A DNA stretch of 51,475 nt from Pedosphaera sp. (GCA_028293325.1 JAQGPA010000007.1:1-51475), one strand, 5' to 3'. Shown: positions 42,029 to 49,692, counted from the stretch's first letter. Numbers and translations are program-made. The notes: generated from the sequence alone by a model not told the origin.

Positions 42029-43005
42029 TGGAAGCACGATTTAAATTTCGGCGCGTCAACGAAATCACCGGCACGTTCGTCATCATCATCGTGGTGGTGC
42101 TGATCGCGGCCGTGGTGTGGACGGGCCGCAGCCAGCGCTGGTTCAAAAGCAAAGTCGCGTTGCAAATCACGCTGCCGGAAGCCGGAGCGGCGGGCATCCG
42201 GCAAGGCTCGGAGATCTATTTCCTGGGCACGCTGGTGGGGGCGGTTTCGGAGGTCAATGTGGACACGGCCGGGCACATGACGGCAGAGACGCATATCCGC
42301 CGGGATTTTTTCCAATTCGTGCGGGCCGATTCGTCGGCGGTCATCAAAAGAAAGTTCGGCGTGGCGGGCGATTCGTTTTTTGAGATCACGCGCGGCAAGG
42401 GCCAGCCGTTGCCCGAGGAGAACGCGGGCATCGTTTGCAACGAGCAGTTTCAAAGCGCGTTGGAATCCGCGATTGAAGAAGTCCGCCGCGAAGCGATGGG
42501 CGTGTTGAAAAAAACGAGCACCGGCCTGGACACCTGGACCAAGCTGGGGGCGGACCTGGGCGAAACCCAGCAGCGCCTGGACAAAATCGCCATGGGCATC
42601 GAGCAGGGCAAGGGCACCGTGGGCAAGCTGATTGCCGAGACCACCTTGGCGGATGAAGCGCAGCAATTGCTGGCGCGGGCAAACGCGACCATGACCGAGC
42701 TGCAAGGAGTGGTGACGAACCTGGATGTGGCGGTAATGAATGTTCAAAAGGGAACCGCGCGCCTGCCGGAAATCACTGACGCCGTGGCCGACGAAGCGAA
42801 AGATCTGCCGGGCCTGGTCCGGGAAACCCAGACTTCCATGCGCGAACTGGAGCGGTTGATTGAAGCCATGCAACGGCACTGGCTGCTGCGCAAATATGTG
42901 AATGCAACGAACCCGCCCTCCCTGCGGCCGTTGCCCGTGAGCCAGGCACCGCAACCTAAGTCCGCGAAGGCGTTGCTGCGCTCGCCCAAGGCTTCAGCGA
43001 ACTAA
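42028..43005 (+). CDS. mlaD: MlaD-type MCE-domain protein
   Basis: A 325-residue inner-membrane-anchored protein: N-terminal membrane segment (ITGTFVIIIVVVLIAAVVW), then one MCE domain at about 40-135 (LQITLPEAGAAGIRQGSEIYFLG, FGVAGDSFFEITRG), followed by a long helical region (DTWTKLGADLGETQQRLDKI; MTELQGVVTNLDVAVMN) and a Pro-rich tail. MCE proteins form hexameric lipid-transfer rings with MlaE. It belongs with the permease just upstream. The window also encodes an MlaA-type fusion at 45908, so an Mla-like lipid route is likely. Confidence 0.92.
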   Translation: MEARFKFRRVNEITGTFVIIIVVVLIAAVVWTGRSQRWFKSKVALQITLPEAGAAGIRQGSEIYFLGTLVGAVSEVNVDTAGHMTAETHIRRDFFQFVRADSSAVIKRKFGVAGDSFFEITRGKGQPLPEENAGIVCNEQFQSALESAIEEVRREAMGVLKKTSTGLDTWTKLGADLGETQQRLDKIAMGIEQGKGTVGKLIAETTLADEAQQLLARANATMTELQGVVTNLDVAVMNVQKGTARLPEITDAVADEAKDLPGLVRETQTSMRELERLIEAMQRHWLLRKYVNATNPPSLRPLPVSQAPQPKSAKALLRSPKASAN

Positions 43006-43027
43006 GCCTGGACGGCGCTGCAGCGCT

Positions 43028-43076
43028 TATAGCCGCTGGCTATGGGCGCGATGCCAACAAGGTATTGGCCGGTTTC
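43028..43076 (+). promoter_or_regulatory. Repeated leader element, copy 6
   Basis: Hairpin 1 reads TATAGCC-GCT-GGCTATG, so the base pair at the foot is T-G, and the loop differs; hairpin 2 is unchanged. It lies 147 bases before the triple-BON gene at 43224. The M-G-A-M-P-T-R-Y-W-P frame (43042-43083) ends after 13 codons. A second short ORF, MKLTALTVMIFV (43103-43141), follows and resembles the end of the frame in copy 2. Confidence 0.82.
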
Positions 43077-43223
43077 AGCTTGAGGAGAGATTATTAGCCC
43101 AGATGAAATTGACCGCACTTACAGTGATGATTTTTGTGTAAACGTTCCTCCTGCTTGGGCATTGAGGAATTGAAGCGGTCCGTGTTCATAAACCAAACCA
43201 AACCAAAGAAAGAAAATAGAAAC

Positions 43224-44000
43224 ATGAAATCAAACTACTCCCTCGCACTGATGGCAGCGGCAGGCACCCTGTTCATCAACGCCACGCCGCTGCACGCCAC
43301 CGAGACAGACGAACGCATCGAAGCAGCAGCCCCAAAGTCGTACGTGTTCAAAACCTACCTCGCCGATGATTCGATCAAAACCGAATCCAAGAATGGCGCG
43401 GTTACCTTGACCGGCACTGTGGCCGAAGCGTCCCATAAGTCCCTGGCAGAAGACACCGTGGAAAACCTGCCCGGGGTCATCAGCGTGGACAATCAATTGA
43501 AAATCAAGGGTGAAAGCCCCGCTGAACATTCGGACGGCTGGCTCAGCACGAAAGTGAAATCCGCGCTGCTGTTCCATCGCAATGTGAGCGCCACCGGGAC
43601 AGACGTGGATGTGAAGGACGGCGTCGTCACGCTGCACGGCGAAGCCTCCAGCATGGCCCAAAAGGAACTGACCACGGAATACGCCCGTGACGTCGAAGGC
43701 GTCAAGGCGGTAAAGAACGAAATGACAGTGGCCGTGACCAAGGCCAAAGCAATGGAAACCCTGGGCATGAAAATCGATGACGCGTCCATCAGCGCGCAGG
43801 TCAAATCGGCGTTGGCGTCGCATTGGTCGACGAGCGCCATCAAGACCACCGTGCATACCACGGACGGCGTGGTTACGGTCGGCGGCGTGGCCAAGAACGC
43901 GGCCGAGAGAAGTCTCGTCACCAAACTCGCCACCGACATCAATGGCGTGAGCAAAGTGATCAACAACATGACCGTTGAAGCCAACACGGCGTCCAACTAA
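43224..44000 (+). CDS. Periplasmic protein with three BON domains
   Basis: A 258-residue exported protein (signal YSLALMAAAGTLFINATPLHA). Three BON repeats: about 45-105 (SIKTESKNGAVTLTGTVAEA, VISVDNQLKI), 115-180 (VKSALLFHRNVSATGTDVDV, VKAVKNEMTV), and 195-255 (VKSALASHWSTSAIKTTVHT, VSKVINNMTV). OsmY-like proteins with two BON domains protect the envelope during osmotic stress; this one has an extra copy. AGAAAATAG precedes the ATG. It follows leader element 6 and starts a run of small stress genes. Confidence 0.93.
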   Translation: MKSNYSLALMAAAGTLFINATPLHATETDERIEAAAPKSYVFKTYLADDSIKTESKNGAVTLTGTVAEASHKSLAEDTVENLPGVISVDNQLKIKGESPAEHSDGWLSTKVKSALLFHRNVSATGTDVDVKDGVVTLHGEASSMAQKELTTEYARDVEGVKAVKNEMTVAVTKAKAMETLGMKIDDASISAQVKSALASHWSTSAIKTTVHTTDGVVTVGGVAKNAAERSLVTKLATDINGVSKVINNMTVEANTASN

Positions 44001-44082
44001 CCAAGCCAGCAATTGCTGCCGGTGGGTGCGCGGAAGCGCGCCAGCCGGCAGCGGTTCAACGGCCAAATAAAGGAATACATAT

Positions 44083-44232
44083 ATGTTATACACAATTGCA
44101 GTAGTGCTCCTGATTCTCTGGCTGCTCGGTCTGGTGACCAGCACCACAATGGGGGGATTCATTCATGTCCTGTTGGTGATCGCCCTGGTCATGGTGCTGC
44201 TCAGCTTCATTACCGGCCGCCAGCGCGTGTAA
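44083..44232 (+). CDS. Small membrane protein (lmo0937 type)
   Basis: A 49-residue protein with two membrane segments and the pattern LLILWLLGLVTSTTMGGFIH then LLVIALVMVLLSFITGR, as in the lmo0937 family. The family is tiny, widespread and of unknown function, often near general-stress genes. AAAGGA lies 9 bases before the ATG. It falls below the size normally called automatically. Confidence 0.85.
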   Translation: MLYTIAVVLLILWLLGLVTSTTMGGFIHVLLVIALVMVLLSFITGRQRV

Positions 44233-44289
44233 TAAGGAATCAAGCACATAGATGAGTCTCTTTACGAATTACAAACCTTTTAAAAATAT

Positions 44290-44496
44290 ATGAATAAAAT
44301 CGTTTCCCTCGCCCTGCTCGCCGGTGGCGTCACACTCATCGTCATTGGCGTCAACGCCACGAATTCGTTTAGCTCCGACGTTTCCCGCTTCTTTACCGGA
44401 TCACCCACGGACAAAGCCGTTTGGATGCTCATTGGGGGCATTCTCCTGGCCGTGGTCGGCCTGGCGGGAACGTTGCGCGGCTCCAAAACAGCTTAA
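44290..44496 (+). CDS. DUF3185 small membrane protein, copy 2
   Basis: A 68-residue protein, the same length as the copy at 39659, with LALLAGGVTLIVIGVNATN, FFTGSPTDKAVWMLIGGILL and a short basic end. It starts with ATG here, GTG there. The two are clearly paralogous and both follow BON genes. Confidence 0.9.
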   Translation: MNKIVSLALLAGGVTLIVIGVNATNSFSSDVSRFFTGSPTDKAVWMLIGGILLAVVGLAGTLRGSKTA

Positions 44497-44556
44497 CCCG
44501 TCCCGCCCGCGGGACTTTACAATCAACCAACCAAAACCAAGAAAGATTCGAACACT

Positions 44557-44859
44557 ATGGATAAACACAGACAAGCAACCGGCAATGACCTGGGCTCGCT
44601 CGCCGAAGATGCGCGCGCCTTAATGACCGCCACCGCCGATGTGGCCGGGGAAAAAGTCGGCGACGCGCGCATGCGTCTCGCCGCCGCACTGGAAAACGGC
44701 AAGGAAATCTACGGTCGCGTGCGCGACAAAGCCGTGGAAGGCGCCAAAGCCACCGATGAAGCCGTGCGCCAGAATCCTTATCAAGCCATCGGCATCGCCC
44801 TCGGTGTGGGCGCGCTCGTTGGTTACCTGGTCGCCCGCCGCTGCTCCCGCAACGACTGA
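44557..44859 (+). CDS. DUF883/ElaB-YqjD-like membrane-anchored protein
   Basis: A 100-residue protein with an amphipathic helical N-terminal part (LAEDARALMTATADVAGEKV, then ARMRLAAALENGKEIYGRV) and one C-terminal membrane segment after the family motif VRQNPYQAIGIALGVGALVG. YqjD/ElaB proteins are inner-membrane proteins that bind ribosomes in stationary phase in Escherichia coli. It is followed by YqjE-like and YqjK-like genes, the same order as in enterobacteria. Confidence 0.9.
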   Translation: MDKHRQATGNDLGSLAEDARALMTATADVAGEKVGDARMRLAAALENGKEIYGRVRDKAVEGAKATDEAVRQNPYQAIGIALGVGALVGYLVARRCSRND

Positions 44860-44864
44860 GCAAT

Positions 44865-45254
44865 ATGGAATCCGCCAGCAGCAACTTTACCCAATGGGCC
44901 GGGCCGCCGAAACGTTTTGTGCGGCAGCTATTGATCATTGGTGAAAACCGGCTGGAACTGTTGATGGTGGAAGTGCAGGAGGAACGGGAGCGTCTCCTGC
45001 GCGCAATTTTGCTGGCACTGGGTGTGGCGGTGTTCGGCTTCCTTACCGGGGCCGCACTCACCGTCGCGCTCGTCGTCATGCTATGGTCGCTCTCGCCCGT
45101 TGTGGTGCTGCTGACATTGGCCGCGCTTTACGGTGCCACCGCGGTTTTTCTGTACCGACACTTTCTGTTACTGCAGCGCGACTGGAAACTGCTGCCCGAC
45201 ACGCTCGATCAATTGAGAAAGGACCGCGAATGTTTGGAAAAAAGCCTGATGTAA
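44865..45254 (+). CDS. YqjE/phage-holin-superfamily membrane protein
   Basis: A 129-residue protein with a charged N-terminal helix (ENRLELLMVEVQEERERLLR) and two membrane segments (AILLALGVAVFGFLTGAALT and VVMLWSLSPVVVLLTLAALY), matching the YqjE-like holin-superfamily pattern. Despite the family name it is unlikely to be a lysis holin; it belongs to the YqjD-YqjE-YqjK stress operon. It starts 5 bases after the YqjD-like stop. Confidence 0.88.
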   Translation: MESASSNFTQWAGPPKRFVRQLLIIGENRLELLMVEVQEERERLLRAILLALGVAVFGFLTGAALTVALVVMLWSLSPVVVLLTLAALYGATAVFLYRHFLLLQRDWKLLPDTLDQLRKDRECLEKSLM

Positions 45255-45556
45255 ATCCGCTGGAGTTGCGCAAACGCCTCTTAGTGGTGGAAAGCAACCT
45301 CAATCGCGGGCAAATGCTGGAGGAATGGCAGGTGATGGCGCATGAAATGCAGGGTCTCACCTACCAGGTGAAAACCGTTGGAGCGCTCGCAACCGCGGCA
45401 GCGACGCTCGTGGCGGGCGTGTCGGCTTTCCGGCGCGGCAATGCTGAGTCAACCGGCGTGAAATCTTCCTGGATTCAATCGGTGCTGAAAGGCGCGCAGA
45501 TGATTTGTTCCATCGGGTCGGCTTTTGGCCGCGGTCATGGAGGAGAAAACAATTAA
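45230..45556 (+). CDS. YqjK-like small protein
   Basis: A 108-residue protein overlapping the YqjE-like gene by 25 bases. It has a charged N-terminus (LELRKRLLVVESNLNRGQML), one hydrophobic region (ALATAAATLVAGVSAF) and a Gly-rich end. Position and layout correspond to YqjK, although the sequence itself is weakly diagnostic. AAAGGACCGCG precedes the ATG. Confidence 0.7.
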   Translation: MFGKKPDVNPLELRKRLLVVESNLNRGQMLEEWQVMAHEMQGLTYQVKTVGALATAAATLVAGVSAFRRGNAESTGVKSSWIQSVLKGAQMICSIGSAFGRGHGGENN

Positions 45557-45600
45557 CCACGGCCGGATAATCCGCCGAGGGTGGGGAATTGAAAAATATA

Positions 45601-45777
45601 ATGGACTTATTAACGCACATTTACCAGACCATCGTGAGTCTCGCCAAACAGGCGTGGCTGCTGCCGCGAACTGCGGCCATCGCTGTCGATCGGCGGCGGC
45701 AACAACATGCCCGGGCCGAGGCCGAAGCCGAACGGCTCGACCGAATCCGCAACCCATCCAAGTATTTGGGAAAGTGA
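45601..45777 (+). CDS. 58-residue protein ending AERLDRIRNPSKYLGK, copy 2
   Basis: A 58-residue basic protein aligned gap-free with the protein at 26311 (shared AEAEAERLDRIRNPSKYLGK). The ATG is chosen over a TTG 12 bases upstream because it gives the same length as the paralogue. It closes the cluster that begins with leader element 6, as copy 1 closes the cluster that begins with element 3. No known domain. Confidence 0.75.
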   Translation: MDLLTHIYQTIVSLAKQAWLLPRTAAIAVDRRRQQHARAEAEAERLDRIRNPSKYLGK

Positions 45778-45907
45778 TTCAGAAATCCGCACAGAAAAAT
45801 TCAAAGACCTGCTAATATGACCTGCCATTTTTGCCAAAATGAGGAAGCGGCCGGTCTTATCTCCTGGGAATACTTTTCAAATGTCAGTTTGCTGGTAATC
45901 AATTCAA

Positions 45908-47941
45908 ATGCATGCTCCACTTTCGGGAATGTTTGAAAGTCAAAACAATCCCTGTCCTCCACTGCCGGCCCGGCCCGAGCGGTTCGTTCTAAAATGCGCC
46001 TTCCTGGCATTCGCGCTGGCCTATTGCCTGGTTGCTAATTCCCGGGCGCAAACGGCGGATTCCCTTTCCACCAATGTAATCTCGGATCCCAACCCGGCGG
46101 CGACGTTGTCGGAAACCGTGATCCTGCCCAAATCCGTTCCCGATCCCATCGAGCCGGTGAATCGGGTGCTTTGGTCAGTCAACGAAGGAATCCTGGCCGT
46201 GGTCAAGCCGACCGGCCGGGCTTATCGGTTCGTGGTCGTCAAGCCGGTGCGCACCGGGATTAAGAATTTTGGCGTGAACATTACGTATCCCACGCGGTTG
46301 CTGAATAACGTGCTCCAGGGAAAATGGGTGGGCGCGGGGGATGAAACCAAACGTTTCGTTTGCAACACCACGTTTGGTGTGGGTGGATTTTTCGACGTGG
46401 CGACGAAAAATAAAATTCCGAAATCCGACGCGGATTTTGGTCAAACTTTTGGTCAGTGGGGCTGGCATCCCCATTTTTACCTGATGCTGCCGATTTATGG
46501 ACCGAGCAATGACCGTGATGCCGTTGGCTTGGGCGCGGATACCGCCGCCAATCCGCTGACCTACATCTCACCCTACCCCTCCGTGTCTGCCGGTCCGCTC
46601 ACCTACATCTCGCCTTACACTTACATCTCCTACGGCATCACCTATAACAATCTCACGGATACGGTGGACAGCACGGTGCGGCTTACCCAAGCCAGGAAGG
46701 ATGCTTATGCGGATTTGCAGTATGCCTGGACCTTTGCACGGGCCAACCGGGTGGCGGATTTCCAGGTGGAGGGCAAACAAGACGCGGCCTCGTTGGAAAC
46801 GCTCGAGTCGGTTTACTTTACCAATAAGGATCCCGAATTTCCCAATCGCGGCAAGACGCGGGCGGTGTTGATTCCGGCGACGGGCAAAAAATTAAAATTT
46901 ACGTATTGGTTGCAACCGGGCAAGGCGCCGGTGGTTTACGTCGTGCCCGGATTGGGATCGCATCGCCTGGATTCCGGTTCCCTCGCCCTGGCCGAGTTGG
47001 TTTATCAAAAGGGATTTTCCGCGGTTACCGTCAGCAGCCCGTATAACTATGAGTTTATGGAGCACGCCGCCACGGCGGCGATGCCGGCTTATACGCCGGT
47101 GGATGCCCATGATTTGCACGCAGCCTTGACCCAGGTCGATCAGCGGCTGGCAAAACTCTATCCGGACCGGATCGGTTCCAAAGCCTTGCTCGGTTATTCC
47201 ATGGGAGCATTTCATTCTTTATTCATCGCGGCCACCGCCGCGACGAATCAGGAGCCGCTCGTTAAGTTTGACCGCTTCGTCGCCATCAATACGCCGGTCC
47301 GTTTGTTGTATGGTGTTTCCAAGCTGGATGATTTTTACCTGGCCCCGCTGGCCTGGCCCGCCGCAGAACGAACCACCAACATTGACAATACGTTTCTGAA
47401 AGTGGCCGCCTTGAGCCAGACGTCATTCACGCCGCAAACCTCGCTGCCTTTCAATGCCATCGAGTCCAGGTTTCTCATCGGATTGACGTTCCGCTTTATG
47501 CTGCGGGACATTATTTACAGCAGCCAGGAACGGCACAATCAGGGCATCTTGCATCAGCCCATCCACAAATACCGGCGCAATCCCGTGTATCAGGAAATCC
47601 TGCATTATTCCTTCATGGATTACTTCAAGACGTTTGTGACTCCGTATTATAAATCCAAGGGCATTGATTTGACCGCGCCGGATGCGCTGGAAAATGCCAG
47701 TGACTTGCGGAATTATGCTGCCGGTCTCCAGGCCAATCATGACGTGCGGCTGATTTTGAATCGCAATGATTTTCTGCTGCCGGACACCGACCTGGCCTGG
47801 CTGCAAGCCACCCTTGCGCCATCGCAAATAACGCTCTTCGAAGAAGGCGGCCATCTGGGCAATCTTTCACATCCCGCTGTGCAAGCAGCCATTCTGGGAG
47901 CACTGGACGGTCTGGGAGCAGTTCAACAGAAGTCAAAATAG
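45908..47941 (+). CDS. MlaA (VacJ)-alpha/beta hydrolase fusion
   Basis: A 677-residue exported protein. The N-terminal signal (AFLAFALAYCLVANSRAQ) has no lipobox Cys, unlike normal MlaA. Residues about 78-275 are an MlaA/VacJ domain: DPIEPVNRVLWSVNEG, TRLLNNVLQGKW, FVCNTTFGVGGFFDVA, FGQTFGQWGW. MlaA is the outer-membrane doughnut that removes misplaced phospholipid. Residues about 320-677 are an alpha/beta hydrolase with VVPGLGSHR as oxyanion region, nucleophile Ser431 in GYSMG, RNDFLLPDTD for the acid and EEGGHLGNL for the His. A fused lipase/esterase could degrade extracted phospholipid. An internal duplication repeats LTYISPY. No strong ribosome site precedes the ATG. Confidence 0.9.
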   Translation: MHAPLSGMFESQNNPCPPLPARPERFVLKCAFLAFALAYCLVANSRAQTADSLSTNVISDPNPAATLSETVILPKSVPDPIEPVNRVLWSVNEGILAVVKPTGRAYRFVVVKPVRTGIKNFGVNITYPTRLLNNVLQGKWVGAGDETKRFVCNTTFGVGGFFDVATKNKIPKSDADFGQTFGQWGWHPHFYLMLPIYGPSNDRDAVGLGADTAANPLTYISPYPSVSAGPLTYISPYTYISYGITYNNLTDTVDSTVRLTQARKDAYADLQYAWTFARANRVADFQVEGKQDAASLETLESVYFTNKDPEFPNRGKTRAVLIPATGKKLKFTYWLQPGKAPVVYVVPGLGSHRLDSGSLALAELVYQKGFSAVTVSSPYNYEFMEHAATAAMPAYTPVDAHDLHAALTQVDQRLAKLYPDRIGSKALLGYSMGAFHSLFIAATAATNQEPLVKFDRFVAINTPVRLLYGVSKLDDFYLAPLAWPAAERTTNIDNTFLKVAALSQTSFTPQTSLPFNAIESRFLIGLTFRFMLRDIIYSSQERHNQGILHQPIHKYRRNPVYQEILHYSFMDYFKTFVTPYYKSKGIDLTAPDALENASDLRNYAAGLQANHDVRLILNRNDFLLPDTDLAWLQATLAPSQITLFEEGGHLGNLSHPAVQAAILGALDGLGAVQQKSK

Positions 47942-47957
47942 CGAAGGCAGCTTCGGT

Positions 47958-49262
47958 TCAGGCGTGGTTTTGCGTCTCGCAGGCGAGGAGTCTTTTGGAG
48001 AGAAATATTTGCTCGGACTTCATCTCCGCCAGTTCGAGCGATTTGCGGAAGTGGTTGGCGGCGGCTGGGGCATGATTCAACTGCGCCTCGAATTCGCCCA
48101 GCACGGCGTAGAGCAGATAATAAGCATTCAACTTTTCCAAATTGTGAATGGCGGCCACGGCGTCCAGACCTGCACCCGGCCCGTGCAGGTTGGCAACGAC
48201 GATGGCGCGATTGAGGGCCACGACCGGCGAATCATCAAATTCCATCAGGCGATCATAAAGCGACAGGATTTGCCGCCAGTCCGTGGACTCATAATCCCGG
48301 GCCGCGCAATGGCAAGCGGCGATGCCGGCTTGCAGGTGATACTCGGTGAGTTCTTCACCCGCAGCAGACCGCGCAAAATGAAACATGCCGCGTGCGATCA
48401 TTGATTGGTCCCATTGCGCCCGGTTCTGCTCTTTGAGTCGCAGCAGATTTCCCTCATCATCCACGCGCGCCGGGAGTCGCGCGCCGTTCAACAGCATCAG
48501 GGCCAGCAAGGCATGAGTCCCGGGCTGATTGCCGGCCGCGTGTTCCGCTAGCAAGCCGGTCAACTGAATCGCCTCGGAACAGATTTCCGCCCGCACCAGC
48601 TTTTCACCGCTCGACGCTTTGTAGCCTTCGTTGAACAGCAGGTAGAGCGATTGCAACACATTGTCCAATCGCTGCGCCAACTCCGCGCCCGCCGGTATTT
48701 CGAAAGCCACCCGGGCCTCGCGGATTTTTTGTTTGGCACGCGTCAACCGCTTGGCAATGGCCGCTTCCGTGGTGAGAAACGCGCGGCTGATTTCCGCGAC
48801 GCTGAAGCCGCAAAGCGTGTTCAAGGCGAGGGCCACCTGGGCTTCCGCCGGAACGAGCGGATGACAGCAGACGAACATCAGCCGCAAACGGTCGTCCTTG
48901 ATTTCCTCGTCGGCGAAAATCGCCTCGTCCGGCGCAGGATTGCCCTGCTCCATCAAGCGGATGATTTCGGGTTCCTTCTCGCGGAAAACTTTTTGGCGTC
49001 TGACCACGTCCAGCGCCAGATTGCGGGAGGCGCGCATGATCCAGGCGGAGGGATTTTTCGGAATGCCGTAGAACGGCCAGGTTTGCAAGGCCCGGACGAG
49101 CGCTTCCTGGATGACATCCTCGGCGAGGGTGAGATGCTCAACTCCGAAAATCCTCGTGAGGGTGGCCACCATCTTGCCCGCTTCGTGCCGAAAAAGATGT
49201 TCCACCACCTGGGAGACGTTCCCAAGTGGCGGTTCATCGCCCTTGATTGTCGATTGGCTCAC
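47958..49262 (-). CDS. ECF42-type RNA polymerase sigma factor
   Basis: A 434-residue sigma factor. Sigma-2 (LAEDVIQEALVRALQTWPF, NPSAWIMRASRNLALDVVRR) and sigma-4 (VALALNTLCGFSVAEISRAF, TEAAIAKRLTRAKQKIRE) are followed by a 200-residue helical, TPR-like C-terminal domain (YLLFNEGYKASSGEKLVRAE, ARLPARVDDEGNLLRLKEQN, LQAGIAACHCAARDYESTDW, VVALNRAIVVANLHGP). This layout and the YCII/DGPF neighbour define the ECF42 group, which uses the C-terminal extension in place of an anti-sigma factor. The start is a GTG 13 bases after the YCII stop. Two matching ECF-type promoters lie in this gene run. Confidence 0.92.
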   Translation of the reverse strand: MSQSTIKGDEPPLGNVSQVVEHLFRHEAGKMVATLTRIFGVEHLTLAEDVIQEALVRALQTWPFYGIPKNPSAWIMRASRNLALDVVRRQKVFREKEPEIIRLMEQGNPAPDEAIFADEEIKDDRLRLMFVCCHPLVPAEAQVALALNTLCGFSVAEISRAFLTTEAAIAKRLTRAKQKIREARVAFEIPAGAELAQRLDNVLQSLYLLFNEGYKASSGEKLVRAEICSEAIQLTGLLAEHAAGNQPGTHALLALMLLNGARLPARVDDEGNLLRLKEQNRAQWDQSMIARGMFHFARSAAGEELTEYHLQAGIAACHCAARDYESTDWRQILSLYDRLMEFDDSPVVALNRAIVVANLHGPGAGLDAVAAIHNLEKLNAYYLLYAVLGEFEAQLNHAPAAANHFRKSLELAEMKSEQIFLSKRLLACETQNHA

Positions 49263-49275
49263 CGGCAGGCCCGGA

Positions 49276-49692
49276 TCAAGCGTGCGCCAGTTGCTTTTCC
49301 GCGGGCGCTGACTGCTCGCATTCAGTCGCCATCGGGCACATGGCAGCGACGGGGCGGACTTCCACCACGGCGCCGTATTCCAAACCCGGGCATTCCTTGG
49401 CAATCGCCACGGCCTCGTCGAGGCTGCCCACTTGCAGCATGAAATAGCCGCCAATCGCTTCCTTGGATTCCGCAAACGGGCCATCGGCGACCACCCGGCC
49501 TTTTTTGCCCGAAACCAGTTTCCCTTCGCGTTCCAGCGGGTGTCCGCCCTTGACTTTGCCGGCCAGCGACAGCCGGTCGAACCAGCCTTTCCACTGGTTC
49601 ATCACATTTTGGATTTCCTCCGGGGAGAGGCCTTTGTGCCAATCCGTGCCACGGAAGAAGAGGATGTATTCATTTTTTGATTCAGCGTTCAT
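49276..49692 (-). CDS. YCII/DGPF-domain protein
   Basis: A 138-residue protein of the YCII-like family with the DGPFAESKE motif, plus EYILFFRGTDWHKGLSPEEI and GGYFMLQVGSLDEAVAIAKE. DGPF proteins are standard partners of ECF42 sigma factors; their activity is unknown. The second of two ATGs is chosen because AAAGG lies before it. The conserved promoter TGTCCT-N17-CGTCGTAT lies about 45 bases upstream. A Cys-rich end (MCPMATEC) is unusual. Confidence 0.92.
   Translation of the reverse strand: MNAESKNEYILFFRGTDWHKGLSPEEIQNVMNQWKGWFDRLSLAGKVKGGHPLEREGKLVSGKKGRVVADGPFAESKEAIGGYFMLQVGSLDEAVAIAKECPGLEYGAVVEVRPVAAMCPMATECEQSAPAEKQLAHA

Noticed and set aside
44865..45254. Prophage lysis holin
   Set aside because: The family name includes holin, but gene order (YqjD-, YqjE-, YqjK-like) and the absence of phage genes point to a stress operon.
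49263..49484. Longer N-terminus for the ECF sigma factor
   Set aside because: The added residues run antiparallel in meaning to the YCII gene frame and look like out-of-frame translation; the GTG after the YCII stop gives the normal ECF42 length.
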